A DNA stretch of 64,000 nt from Paenibacillus sp. BIHB 4019 (GCF_002741035.1 NZ_CP016808.1:1426001-1490000), one strand, 5' to 3'. Numbered from the stretch's first letter, positions 17,799 through 26,594 are shown. Notes: generated from the sequence alone by a model not told the origin. Made by a program: numbers and translations.

Positions 17799-18206
17799 GA
17801 AACATGCTTCTCGAATGCTTGCTTAAAAAAGTTATATAATCACTCTCAGGTCAGGCTTAACTTTGTATATTTTAATCATCAACATTTTGTGATTTTCTTC
17901 GGTTTAATATTATAAATCGTGAAAACGAAGCTCTTGAATTCATGAATATTTTTAATTTTATGTCTGTGTGAATATAAATTTATTAAGGGTGCTGACGTTA
18001 TAAATAAAGGTCTTGAATATTTTTCGATCTTTATTATTTAATATAAAATTCATATTTTAGAATGTTCAAGGTCCTAATTTACTGATATACGTTATAATAA
18101 GGATACATGCTCTCGCACTCCTTAATATACCCCATAATTTGAATAATATTGTTAAATGTACTAGACTATAGACAGAGTGAATTAATATAAAATAAGGAGT
18201 GCTTCT
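17799..18206. other. AT-rich upstream region of the 241-aa gene
   Basis: No gene seen. A promoter for the next gene may lie here, for example TAGACTATAGAC near 18161, but no clear -35/-10 pair is visible. Confidence 0.35.
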
Positions 18207-18932
18207 ATGGAAAATACATTTAAAATGAATCAAGCAGGTAGATTAATTAATATCATTACTAACGCTAAGAAAATGGATAGAACTATGGGAAGCAAACAGG
18301 CTTGGGCTCGAATATTTGATATCGATAAAAACGACACTTCAATGATTTTCCAAAAATTAGCTCATACAATGGATCTAATTCTACAAGTTAAAAACGAATT
18401 AAGCAGTGTTTTAGGAGCTGATCTATACATTACTCCACTCGAGAAAGTTGAAAAAGCATTTTTTGAACAAAATTTAAATGGATATTTCCATACTTTTATT
18501 GACTCTATTGATGCTACAACAATTTATGGTTTAAATATATGTGCTGTAAGATTAGCGGAGAAAACTTCAATCATACTTACAGAAGAAGAGGTTCTAGAAC
18601 TTCTTAATACAATAGCCTCATTAAAAGAAGAAGTATATACCTCTAATTTGCCTAAAGAACTAATTGAATTAATTATAATTAAACTAGTAGAAATTCAGGC
18701 AGCGATAGATAATTACAGAATGTGGGGTTCTAACAAGCTTGAACAATCTTTGGATTCTATGATTGGTGGCTTGTTAAGAAACAAAGATGAATTAGTTGTA
18801 AACGAAAAAAATCCTGTACTGAAGAAGATTATACAATTTATTGGAATTTTCAGAAATGCGGTATCTACTGCTGTTGAAGTAAATGAATTGGTCGAATCTA
18901 CTAGCGAAACAATTAGACAATTAATTGAGTAA
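18207..18932 (+). CDS. Hypothetical protein, 241 aa
   Basis: Not recognised. An all-helical, acidic soluble protein starting MENTFKMNQAGRLINIITNA, with amphipathic helices throughout and no signal peptide. It lacks cysteine-rich or catalytic-looking motifs. The start has AAGGAG eight bases away, so it is probably expressed. The gene is very AT-rich (many AAA, ATT and GAA codons) compared with the core genes right of 19.7 kb and sits at the inner end of the accessory island. All-helical orphan proteins of this kind occur in phage-defence islands, but no such function is shown. Confidence 0.6.
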   Translation: MENTFKMNQAGRLINIITNAKKMDRTMGSKQAWARIFDIDKNDTSMIFQKLAHTMDLILQVKNELSSVLGADLYITPLEKVEKAFFEQNLNGYFHTFIDSIDATTIYGLNICAVRLAEKTSIILTEEEVLELLNTIASLKEEVYTSNLPKELIELIIIKLVEIQAAIDNYRMWGSNKLEQSLDSMIGGLLRNKDELVVNEKNPVLKKIIQFIGIFRNAVSTAVEVNELVESTSETIRQLIE

Positions 18933-19764
18933 CTATAAATAAAAAATCGCCTACAGAAGATACCAATAATTTAAAATATTCGCAAATCCAGATGAATAGT
19001 TTCCCTTGTGGGGAGTGGCTTTCGTGCTTCTCCCCTTTGCTGGCCTTACGCTCCGGGAATTGAGCGTTGCAACCTCCCCAATCCGGAGCCTGTTGTGCTG
19101 CTGGAGCAGCACAGTTGGGTTCGGAGCGTAAGGTCTGGGGTCGTAGTGAGCGATTATCAGAAACCCACGCTTAGGAAGAAGGAGTATAAGTTCATTCAAC
19201 TTCTATTGTTGTACAACAATAACTTCCTGCGGGCTCGCTTAGCCTTACGCTTTGAAGTGTCGGAACGTAAGACTGCGTAAGCTTCTTTAAGCTAGCGCTC
19301 CGCTTTTGCCCCTTCTGGATCTGTGAATGAACAATGCCCTTAGCCTCCACCGACAACAAGTCGATCACCAAATCCGTTCCAGTCAGACGCTCCGAACGGC
19401 TCACGGTCGTGACGGTTTGCGCGGCGGAACGGCTCTGGCCTCGTTGCGATTACTCCCCCGAACCATGGGTTACCGACAACACTAAGGAAAACTAAGTGAA
19501 GTGCTCCTCTTAGGAGGTCAAGCTCCTGCTACGCACTAAAGGTTGCGACGAGCCAGCTTGTGAATGAAAGGAAGCAAAGCCCCCGAGCGTTCAATAACCA
19601 TTTGACCCGACCGCCGCAGTCGATGGCTCCGGGCCCCCTGCAATTGCTTCCTTCAGATTTTTGTTTGAAAACCGTTGACAGAAAAGCTAAAAGAGGCCGC
19701 AATAGCCCACCTCCCGGCAACCTGCAGCAGCCTCATACCTGTGTCCGAAGCGGCTTCTTAGCTC
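18933..19764. other. GC-rich gene-free stretch at the island edge
   Basis: About 830 bp with no credible ORF on either strand. It carries several CTTACGCTCC-like words in both orientations and no recognisable tRNA, IS or known RNA. Base composition changes abruptly from the AT-rich gene at its left. Confidence 0.5.
19044..19133. repeat. Nested inverted repeat
   Basis: Outer arms CCTTACGCTCCG and CGGAGCGTAAGG are perfect, 66 bp apart. At the centre GTGCTGCT and AGCAGCAC form a second perfect hairpin (19095-19112). A weaker CTTACGCT/ACGTAAG pair recurs near 19253-19275. No T-run follows. Confidence 0.6.
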
Positions 19765-20613
19765 TTATTCCTCACCCTTAGCAACCGGGTTACCAACGTC
19801 CGAGCTCCAATCGCTCCAGCTCCCCGCATAAAGCTTCACATTCTTAAACCCTGCCTCCTGCAGCGCAAAAAAATTCGGCGTAGCGGTCACACCTGACCCG
19901 CAGTATACAATGATCTCATCATCCTTCGACAGCGCGGCAAAGCGTTCCGCCTGCTCCTCCGGCGACTTCCACACGCCATCCACATGGCGGCTTTCCACCC
20001 AAAAATGATTAATCGCCCCCGGAATATGTCCGGCCGCCGGGTCCATCGGCTCGACTTCCCCCCGATAGCGAGGCGCTTCACGCGAATCAATGATGACGAT
20101 TCCGTCCTTCCCAATGCTCTCCTTCACATAAGAGCGGCTTACCAGAATCCCATCCCGCAAAGCTGGTTCAAAAATAACCCCTGCCACCACCTCCGGCTCT
20201 TCTAAGCTAACGGGATAATCTGCTGCCTGCCAAGCGGTGAAGCCGCCCTCCAGCACATACACTTGCCCCTCATGCCCCATCCATTCCAGCAGCCAGCGCA
20301 GGCGCGAGGCCATGGCTCCACCTTGGTTATCGTAAGCGACTACGGTCGTCTGATTGCCGATTCCAATCCGCCCCAGAAAAGCAGCCAATACTTCTGGCTC
20401 TGGCAAAGGATGGCGTCCACCTTCCCCATCTGGGCGCTTCGGCCCCGACAGATCATGACTAAGATCGGCATAATAAGCACCTGGAATATGCGCCTCTTCA
20501 TACGATTTCCGGCCTGTCTCAGGCTCCGTCAGCAAATAACGCGTATCGACAATTACTGTATTTTCAGCACCCAAACGCTCAAGCAGCCAATCTACCTTTT
20601 TAAAATAAGTCAT
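19765..20613 (-). CDS. Sulfurtransferase (two rhodanese domains, mercaptopyruvate-type)
   Basis: 282 residues with an inactive N-terminal and an active C-terminal rhodanese domain. The catalytic loop CGSGVTAT is the form typical of 3-mercaptopyruvate sulfurtransferase (SseA/MPST). It transfers sulfur to thiophilic acceptors such as cyanide or thioredoxin. An upstream in-frame codon at 20667 has no ribosome site, while the ATG at 20613 has GGAGGA ten bases before it and gives the usual family length. Its 3' end is repeated, with decay, at 8.0, 8.3, 11.6 and 13.9 kb, so it looks like an insertion target. Confidence 0.92.
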   Translation of the reverse strand: MTYFKKVDWLLERLGAENTVIVDTRYLLTEPETGRKSYEEAHIPGAYYADLSHDLSGPKRPDGEGGRHPLPEPEVLAAFLGRIGIGNQTTVVAYDNQGGAMASRLRWLLEWMGHEGQVYVLEGGFTAWQAADYPVSLEEPEVVAGVIFEPALRDGILVSRSYVKESIGKDGIVIIDSREAPRYRGEVEPMDPAAGHIPGAINHFWVESRHVDGVWKSPEEQAERFAALSKDDEIIVYCGSGVTATPNFFALQEAGFKNVKLYAGSWSDWSSDVGNPVAKGEE

Positions 20614-20706
20614 CCCGCTCAGCTCCTCCAACCTATTGTCTGGCTTATCCCAGCTATATATCGCCATCGTACCCGATAAATCCCTTGAGGAGCAACCATT
20701 TGCCCA

Positions 20707-21870
20707 CTATTTCCTCAGCAAAATCACATCATCCAGCGAGCCCTCAAAGTCTATTACCCTGGAAGCCTTGCCTTTAAGATATTTATCGAAAAAATCGACC
20801 AGCAGCGCATTCATCACGCTCTCCATCCGATCCGGATCTATGGCGCCAAGCAAGGCAACCTCAACCTCCTCATCGCCAATTTTGCTTTTCGAAATCGGGT
20901 TCTCCGCCATAATCTCGCTATAATCGGTAAAATTGCTGTGCGTGCTGTTTAAAATCGTTGCTAAATAAGCTTCGCTAGCGGCATTTTGAAACGGAAAGCT
21001 GAGATAATGCCCTCCAAGCGGGCTGTCATTTTGCAGCAAAAGCACTGGCTTATTTATCGGTCTATGCCACATGGAGCTATAGAAAAAACCATCTAAATTC
21101 GCCATGGCTTTGACCCGCTCAGATACGAACGCCAGCTTTAAAGCTGCACTTCCCCCGAAGGACATGCCGACAGCGCCAATCTTTTCAGCATCAATATGGC
21201 TGTAGAACGCAGCATTCTCCCGCTCGGCCTCCGCCAAAAAATGCTCAAGAGCCGTAAGGCTATCCGTCACCCACAGTTCATTGCGATCGATCATATTGGG
21301 CTGGCTAGCAATGATTCGCTCATAATAGTCATGATGCTCCTTGAAGCTCGCCTCTTTCCCTTCCCCACCAAGCCATGCTGCGTATGTCTGGAATATTTCC
21401 ACGCCTTTTGTCGCGTCCGCGACCACAGCCTCCGGCAGACCGCTCACATCAAACTTGGATATGCTGCCATCAGGGAGCTCATACGATCCATCTCCCAGAT
21501 GCCCGATGCTGAGCACGATATAACCGTGGGACGCAAGCTCCTCAAACTGTACGGTATTAGCTTCACAAGAAAGGCAGTAGCCATGGCTAAAAAGAAGCAG
21601 CGGATGCTTGCCGTCTGCAACGGGCGCGTTCATATAGGAATTGGTATCAATGCCGCTCGTCCCGGGCAAAATTTCTTCCCTTATATATTTTTTCAAGCAC
21701 CCTTCCTGAGCCTCTCCTGCTGGATAAAAGCATAGACAAGGAATCAATCGTTTTTCATCCTGTTTTTCATCCTTTTGTTCATCCCGTTCATACTCATAAT
21801 ATAAGCTAGAGCAGCCTACGTCATAAGCCCCGCTAGGTTTTCTGAGCTTGTGTTTCTCTTTGATTTTCAT
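20707..21870 (-). CDS. Alpha/beta hydrolase, platelet-activating-factor acetylhydrolase type
   Basis: 387 residues. The nucleophile elbow GMSFGG (serine) is preceded by GAV. LLFSHGYCLSCEANTVQFEE resembles the oxyanion region of PAF-AH isoform II and related lipases, and GHLGDGSYELPDGS follows. A conserved late ILNSTHSNFTDYSE may supply the catalytic histidine. It lacks a signal peptide, so it is probably cytoplasmic. The ATG at 21870 has AAGGGGA upstream and is preferred to the codon at 21933. It likely hydrolyses a short-chain ester; the substrate is unknown. It is in the same direction as the sulfurtransferase, 93 bp away. Confidence 0.82.
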   Translation of the reverse strand: MKIKEKHKLRKPSGAYDVGCSSLYYEYERDEQKDEKQDEKRLIPCLCFYPAGEAQEGCLKKYIREEILPGTSGIDTNSYMNAPVADGKHPLLLFSHGYCLSCEANTVQFEELASHGYIVLSIGHLGDGSYELPDGSISKFDVSGLPEAVVADATKGVEIFQTYAAWLGGEGKEASFKEHHDYYERIIASQPNMIDRNELWVTDSLTALEHFLAEAERENAAFYSHIDAEKIGAVGMSFGGSAALKLAFVSERVKAMANLDGFFYSSMWHRPINKPVLLLQNDSPLGGHYLSFPFQNAASEAYLATILNSTHSNFTDYSEIMAENPISKSKIGDEEVEVALLGAIDPDRMESVMNALLVDFFDKYLKGKASRVIDFEGSLDDVILLRK

Positions 21871-22053
21871 CGTTTTCCCCTTCCGGTCAGAGCTGCATGC
21901 TTTGGACTGCAACGACAGATAGAAAGCGGCCATTTTGAGGATTTATTATAATTTTCAGGCTGAAAATAACCCTTATCGCCTGCGGCGGCGCGTAACGCTT
22001 ATCCGCTCTATGAGACGCCCATTCACCCTATCTATTCAGTTATTCCTCATGCC

Positions 22054-23292
22054 TCAAACCCACGCATCATTCGCGTATCCGCGCTGTTCCCAATACCCGA
22101 CATGCTCCCCTTCGATCAGCTCAATGCGATTCAGCCATTTGACCGACTTGTAGGCGTACATTTTCGGCACAATGAGCTTGACCGGACCGCCGAGATCGCT
22201 TGGAATCGGCTTGCCGTCATGCATAACCGCGACCATCACATCGTCCATATCCGCCTGCTCCAGCGTCAGCGTATCGGTGTACACGCCGTCGCCGGAATAA
22301 AACTTCACCGTCCGCGCTTTCGTCTGAACGCCTGCGGCTTTTAGCAATTCCTTAAGCGGGATGCCTTCCCATGTATTGTTGTAGACGGACCAGCCCGTCA
22401 CGCAATGAAAATCGCTCACCTGCACCGTCCGCTTCAAAGCGACAAATTGCTCCCAATTCCACTGCAAGCGCTGATCGACCAAGCCATCAATTATAAAAGA
22501 CCAATTGCTATTGTCGAATTTCGGAATCGGTGTCACCGTATATACGCGAAAATTCCCCTTTGCCCCTCCGCCCGTTGGCGGAAGCGAAGCTGGAAGCGGC
22601 TGCGGCGCAGGCAGCAGCTGATTGTCATCCTCCGCAACGATTTCATCCAGCGACTTCGTTCCGCCAAAGCTTGTCCCAAGCGCCCCGCCAAGCCACTTGA
22701 GAAAAGAAGGCCCTATCGCAATCGCAATCCCCGCGCCCAGCGTCCATTTTATAACCTGTCGCCGTGAATATACCGCCTGCGGCCCTGCCGCTGGGTGAAT
22801 CTCTTCCTCATGAACCGGCTTTATCGTACGGCGATGGGGCTGCTTGAGCCATTTTGTCCTCGTAATGGAATGGTAGATAATATAAGGCAGACCGATCCAG
22901 GTGAGCAAATCATGCACAAGCAGCGCTGCGTTTGATATTCCAGGCCCTACTAGCCTAAACTGCCACAGCAATATGCCCGACAAAAACCATCCCGCAAGCA
23001 GCGCCAGCACAACGATTACATTGAATTTCTGCCACGGCTTTTCCTTTATTTGCTTCCAGTGCTTCGCAGCAAGAAATAAGTAATAAACGACGGGCAGCAG
23101 CGAAGCGATGCCAACGACGATATGGAGTCCTTTTAGCCAGACACGGCCTTCGCCCAGAAATCCGCGCCAAAAACCGCCCAGCAGCATCAATCCCGTCAAT
23201 GCCAAAATGACAACGATCCAGCCATTCCACGCATGAAGCGATACCAGCTTTTTCCCATAGCCCTTGCGCAAACGCTCAATGAATGAACTCAT
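22054..23292 (-). CDS. Membrane-anchored molybdopterin oxidoreductase (sulfite-oxidase/YedY type)
   Basis: 412 residues. The first ~150 form four membrane helices with several histidines (SLHAWNGWIVV, GLHIVVGIAS, VHDLLTWIG, YHSITRT), like a small cytochrome b. A twin-arginine-like SRRQVIKWTLGAGIAIAIG follows at the start of the enzyme part. The C-terminal domain has the molybdenum-ligand cysteine in SDFHCVTGWS, then NTWEGIPLKELLKAAG and GGPVKLIVPKMYAYKSVKW. In YedY/MsrP systems the heme membrane subunit is a separate protein; here both are in one chain. The ATG at 23292 has GAAGGGGA upstream and is preferred to the TTG at 23313. The substrate is unknown. Confidence 0.85.
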   Translation of the reverse strand: MSSFIERLRKGYGKKLVSLHAWNGWIVVILALTGLMLLGGFWRGFLGEGRVWLKGLHIVVGIASLLPVVYYLFLAAKHWKQIKEKPWQKFNVIVVLALLAGWFLSGILLWQFRLVGPGISNAALLVHDLLTWIGLPYIIYHSITRTKWLKQPHRRTIKPVHEEEIHPAAGPQAVYSRRQVIKWTLGAGIAIAIGPSFLKWLGGALGTSFGGTKSLDEIVAEDDNQLLPAPQPLPASLPPTGGGAKGNFRVYTVTPIPKFDNSNWSFIIDGLVDQRLQWNWEQFVALKRTVQVSDFHCVTGWSVYNNTWEGIPLKELLKAAGVQTKARTVKFYSGDGVYTDTLTLEQADMDDVMVAVMHDGKPIPSDLGGPVKLIVPKMYAYKSVKWLNRIELIEGEHVGYWEQRGYANDAWV

Positions 23293-23566
23293 CTGAAAAC
23301 GTCCCCTTCCCAAGCTCCATATGTAAAACTAAAATGTGCGGCTTCCCACTCTCATTCTTGGTCTCATTCTCGGTCGTCCCAGCCTTCTTAATTCTATTAT
23401 AACGCCTGACGCACAACATTACGAAACGATGGGCCAAGCATAGCAATCAGCGCTAAACAGCCAGCAACAAAGTGCTTACAAAAATATCAACCGCTGTTTT
23501 TAGCTTGAGCCTGCTCTTAAGTAAAATAAATTCGGTCTTGCTATAAGGCGCAATATAAGATACATT
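23293..23566. other. Intergenic region between divergent genes
   Basis: No gene seen. It should contain the promoter of the molybdoenzyme gene (minus) and that of the TetR operon (plus). Confidence 0.5.
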
Positions 23567-23596
23567 ATTAATTAATTGATCAGTCATTTAATTAAT
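23567..23596. promoter_or_regulatory. Inverted repeat upstream of tetR, probable operator
   Basis: ATTAATTAATTGA and TCATTTAATTAAT pair with one mismatch around TCAG. The central TGATCAGTCA resembles TetR-family half sites. It lies 31 bp before the TTG start of the regulator, fitting autorepression. Confidence 0.6.
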
Positions 23597-23627
23597 AAAA
23601 GTTTCGTTTAAAGAGAGGGGAATCCAT

Positions 23628-24239
23628 TTGGCTAGACCCGTCAATGAAGAAAAAAGACTGGAGCGGCGCAAACGCATCCTAAAAGAAGCGGTTATCCTGT
23701 TTGCAGAAGGTGGCTATTCTAATACCACAACGGCCATCATTGCGGAGAGGGTGGGCGTGACTCCTGGAACGATTTTTCAATATTTCCCTAGCAAAGAAGC
23801 TTTATACTACGCCGCCGTTCTTGAGCCGCTTGCTGATATTCAGCTGAAGTCGCTTGCTTGTCTCCAACAAGAGGGGACACCGGGCGCATTAATTAAGAAC
23901 ATGGTGAAAGAACAATTCAACGATATCTACTTCTATACCAATGAATTGCGGCTTGCCCAATCTGTTTTAGGACAACGAACCATATTCCCTGAACTTACAC
24001 AGAAGGTCCTTGAAAGCATAAAAGTCATGACCGATGCGATCGAATCCGTCTATGCCAAGGGGCAGCAAATGGGAGAGTTCGACAAAAGCTATTCTCCAGC
24101 AATGATCTCTCGCAGCTATATCTCTTTTTTAAATGGAGTGGGCTTAACTCTTGGAGAAAGCATTATCCATCATCCCGAGTGGGAAAATCTGAAGGGGCAT
24201 GCCTATTATTTGTTCGCCCCCATACAACCTAGAGAATAA
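23628..24239 (+). CDS. TetR/AcrR-family transcriptional regulator
   Basis: 203 residues with a classical N-terminal helix-turn-helix (TTAIIAERVGVTPGTIFQYF at about 34-53) and a longer C-terminal helical ligand domain. The start is TTG, seven bases after GAGAGGGG. It is followed after 14 bp by a hydrolase gene in the same direction and so probably controls itself and that gene through the inverted repeat at 23567. Confidence 0.88.
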   Translation: MARPVNEEKRLERRKRILKEAVILFAEGGYSNTTTAIIAERVGVTPGTIFQYFPSKEALYYAAVLEPLADIQLKSLACLQQEGTPGALIKNMVKEQFNDIYFYTNELRLAQSVLGQRTIFPELTQKVLESIKVMTDAIESVYAKGQQMGEFDKSYSPAMISRSYISFLNGVGLTLGESIIHHPEWENLKGHAYYLFAPIQPRE

Positions 24240-24253
24240 CTGGAGGAGTCTGA

Positions 24254-25228
24254 ATGAGCCAACTATCCTTACAATCGGAGCAGACAATTAATGTGCGTGT
24301 GAAAAAACGGAAGAAAATTTTATGGAGCCTAGGCATTGCGCTTTTGCTTGCGGCGGCTCTTGTATTTTTTATCTCTTATAAAGTAGTAGACACTTTGCTG
24401 CACCACCCTAGAGACACTAATGTCAGCTACGAATTGAATATCGACAAAACTCCCTTTGAAGAGGTCGAGTTCCCAAGCTTGAAAAATGATAATACGATTA
24501 GAGGCTCCTTTTTTCCTGCCAATAATCTTTCCGGTGAAGCAAGCAATAAGACGATTATTGTCGTCCATGGCTATACGAGCAATCGTTTAGTTAAAGGGCG
24601 GACTCCAAAGCTAGTCGAGCATTTCGTTCCGAAAGGCTACAATGTATTGGCATTTGACCTTAGCTCGCAAGGCAACTCCGATGGTGATTTGATTACACTG
24701 GGCCTCAATGAAAAATACGATTTGCTAGGAGCTGTAAGCTATTTAAAAGCCAGAGACCATACGGGTGATAGCATTGGCGTTATCGGTTTTTCAATGGGTG
24801 CTGCTACTTCCTTGCTAGCCGCAAGTGAAAGTGATGACATTAAAGCCGTCATTGCAGATAGCCCTTTTCGTAATGCTGGTCTATTTTTGAGAGAGGGTTT
24901 GCCCTTCTTTTCAGGCTTGCCTGCGTTTCCATTTAGTTATACGTCGACATGGATGGCAAATTGGGCCTTTAACGTTGATCTAGATTCCATATCTCCGATG
25001 GATGCGGTAAAGAAGATGCAAAGCAAGCCCGTTATGCTCATTCATGGTACGGGGGATCAGCAAATTAGTTATAAAAATACGGAAGTGATTTTCGAGTCCC
25101 TCAAAGTTAATCCAAGTGCAGAAGTATGGTACCCGCAAAATACGGAGCACATTGATGCTATCAACCATTACCCCACTGAATATTTTCAAAGGGTAGATCG
25201 ATTTATGGATGAGCATTTAGGGAAATAA
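24254..25228 (+). CDS. Membrane-anchored alpha/beta hydrolase
   Basis: 324 residues. An N-terminal KKRKK stretch and one membrane helix (ILWSLGIALLLAAALVFFIS, about residues 20-39) anchor the protein with its catalytic domain outside. The domain has VHGYTSNR, the nucleophile elbow GFSMGAATS, the acid in HGTGDQQISY, and the histidine in NTEHIDAINHYP. It is of the BAAT/YfhR-like serine-hydrolase group. TGGAGG lies before the ATG, and a strong terminator follows. Substrate unknown; pairing with a TetR suggests response to a lipid or ester. Confidence 0.87.
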   Translation: MSQLSLQSEQTINVRVKKRKKILWSLGIALLLAAALVFFISYKVVDTLLHHPRDTNVSYELNIDKTPFEEVEFPSLKNDNTIRGSFFPANNLSGEASNKTIIVVHGYTSNRLVKGRTPKLVEHFVPKGYNVLAFDLSSQGNSDGDLITLGLNEKYDLLGAVSYLKARDHTGDSIGVIGFSMGAATSLLAASESDDIKAVIADSPFRNAGLFLREGLPFFSGLPAFPFSYTSTWMANWAFNVDLDSISPMDAVKKMQSKPVMLIHGTGDQQISYKNTEVIFESLKVNPSAEVWYPQNTEHIDAINHYPTEYFQRVDRFMDEHLGK

Positions 25229-25248
25229 AATACCCTTCCTTATATAGA

Positions 25249-25298
25249 AGCAAGGTACAGACTTCTCAAGAAATGGAGAAGAGCTGTACCTTGCTTTT
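25249..25298 (+). terminator. Terminator after the hydrolase gene
   Basis: A 12-bp perfect stem AGCAAGGTACAG/CTGTACCTTGCT, with a smaller CTTCTC/GAGAAG hairpin in the loop, followed by TTTT. Confidence 0.85.
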
Positions 25299-25341
25299 GC
25301 TAAATGGACTTTTAGTTTTCCTAATTCAGCACCTTTAACGC

Positions 25342-25971
25342 TCACAAAGAGCGCGAACGGGACGCATATTGCAAAATAGCGGCGGCCGCCCGTTCGCGGC
25401 GCTCTACATCATCGCTCTGCATCGCCAGTCTTAAAATGTCCACCGCTTCCCTTATTGTCGTAGGATCTATGGCAAAAGGCTGCTCGCCCTGTCCGCCGCT
25501 TTCCGCAGCCCCGCCCAACCAGAGCTCCATCTGCCAATCGGTTACGGGGTGCTCGTACATAGCGGGAAATTGTCCTTTGGCTAAAAATAGCTTTAGCTTT
25601 GGGGCGGCCATGGCTTGCGGCAAGCTTTTGAGCCAGGTCACACCTCTTCGATGACAGCTGCCATCCTCCCTGTTATCTGCGGCTGGCACATAATAATAGT
25701 CGCCCAAATCGCCAAAATGCATCTTGTCCCCATCCACTAAAAGCACATAATCGCCATCAGCCATCACTTCCACGAACAAACGAAGCTCCCCGATACGGCT
25801 AACAAGCGCCACCCCTTCCAGAGCATCATCCTCAATCAACCGTGCCTTGCACGCTTCCTCGTCGAATGGCTCCAAATTTCCAAGGCCCGGGCCATACAAG
25901 CAAACGAAGTTATCCTCCAAAAACGCCTTGCTCCGGTCTATTCCGCCTACATCTGCTTGCATCACAAACAA
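25342..25971 (-). CDS. Hypothetical protein with an EVE/restriction-sensor-like motif, about 209 aa
   Basis: The first ~130 residues contain LEDNFVCLYGPGLGNLEPFD and GDYYYVPAADN, then HRRGVTWL. This pattern (a GDYYY strand followed by HRRxVxWL) recalls small EVE/PUA-like domains often fused to restriction enzymes; this is a loose resemblance. The C-terminal ~60 residues are helical and charged. No nuclease motif is visible. The open frame extends to 26073, but the only good ribosome site (GCGGAGGTG) is near 25990, so a TTG at 25971 or ATG at 25962 is more likely the start. Function unknown. Confidence 0.55.
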   Translation of the reverse strand: MFVMQADVGGIDRSKAFLEDNFVCLYGPGLGNLEPFDEEACKARLIEDDALEGVALVSRIGELRLFVEVMADGDYVLLVDGDKMHFGDLGDYYYVPAADNREDGSCHRRGVTWLKSLPQAMAAPKLKLFLAKGQFPAMYEHPVTDWQMELWLGGAAESGGQGEQPFAIDPTTIREAVDILRLAMQSDDVERRERAAAAILQYASRSRSL

Positions 25972-26073
25972 TTGCAGCCTGCTCACCTCCGCTTCATTCT
26001 CTTTAAGCCTATTATATCTTTTTATCCGCTTGGGGAAAAAGCCGCTCAAGCTAGGACGTGCATGAAAACGCAA

Positions 26074-26217
26074 GCGGGCCCGTTCTAATAGAAGCCGGCG
26101 TCAAACGTATCGTCTCTCCAACCACGCTTCTACGGGGAATGTCGCACCTCATATTTGTAGATTTACGTACCAAGAGGCCGCATTATCTTCTTCGTTTTAA
26201 AGGTTTTATATTGCGGC
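26074..26217. other. No gene recognised
   Basis: Intergenic DNA; no repeat or terminator seen. Confidence 0.4.
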
Positions 26218-26343
26218 TTGCACAAATATAAATTTGGCGGACACAGCAGCAGCTATTTTAACAGAAACAACAACAACAACAACAATCACAAGTTACGGTT
26301 CACCAGCCTTGAATCGGCAGATGAGATTGCCCTCGAACAATAG
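26218..26343 (+). CDS. Possible small Asn-rich protein, about 41 aa
   Basis: From a TTG the frame reads LHKYKFGGHSSSYFNRNN, then a run of Asn, then HKLRFTSLESADEIALEQ. The frame is open from 26161. The Asn run is encoded by AAC repeats (about 26267-26287). A hairpin at 26387 could end the transcript. There is no clear ribosome site, so this is a weak call. Confidence 0.25.
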   Translation: MHKYKFGGHSSSYFNRNNNNNNNHKLRFTSLESADEIALEQ

Positions 26344-26386
26344 CAACCCTATTGAAGATAAACAACGACCTCTGCTGGGAAAAAAT

Positions 26387-26431
26387 AAATCCCGCGCGTT
26401 CCCCATCATATGAGGAAGCGAGCGGGATTTT
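26387..26431. terminator. Terminator, probably of the giant SLH gene
   Basis: Arms AAATCCCGC and GCGGGATTT, extended by TTCC/GGAA around an imperfect region. On the minus strand ATTTATTTTTTCCC follows the stem. Confidence 0.7.
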
Positions 26432-26518
26432 CGAGCCTGCGAGCTGCGATGCTGACCTGTCTTGCCGAATATTCTTGAAGCATGCGGCCTATGGACTCAT
26501 GCTTGCCTAGTTCCGTTC

Positions 26519-26587
26519 CGAGCATGCTGTCTATCGCTGCATTCTTGCTTATTTCTGCTTCGAGCATGCTGTCTATCGCTGCATTCT
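26519..26587 (-). repeat. 42-bp periodic repeat directly after the SLH gene
   Basis: CGAGCATGCTGTCTATCGCT plus GCATTCT (27 bp) occurs at 26519-26545 and exactly again at 26561-26587. Read in the frame of the upstream gene past its TAG, it encodes NAAIDSMLEAEISK, NAAIDSMLGTELGK and a weaker HESIGRMLQEYSAR. Confidence 0.7.
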
Positions 26588-26594
26588 CTTGCTC

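Noticed and set aside
18933..19764. Search for tRNA or rRNA genes at the island border
   Set aside because: No cloverleaf or rRNA-like sequence was found by eye; the apparent insertion target is the protein gene.
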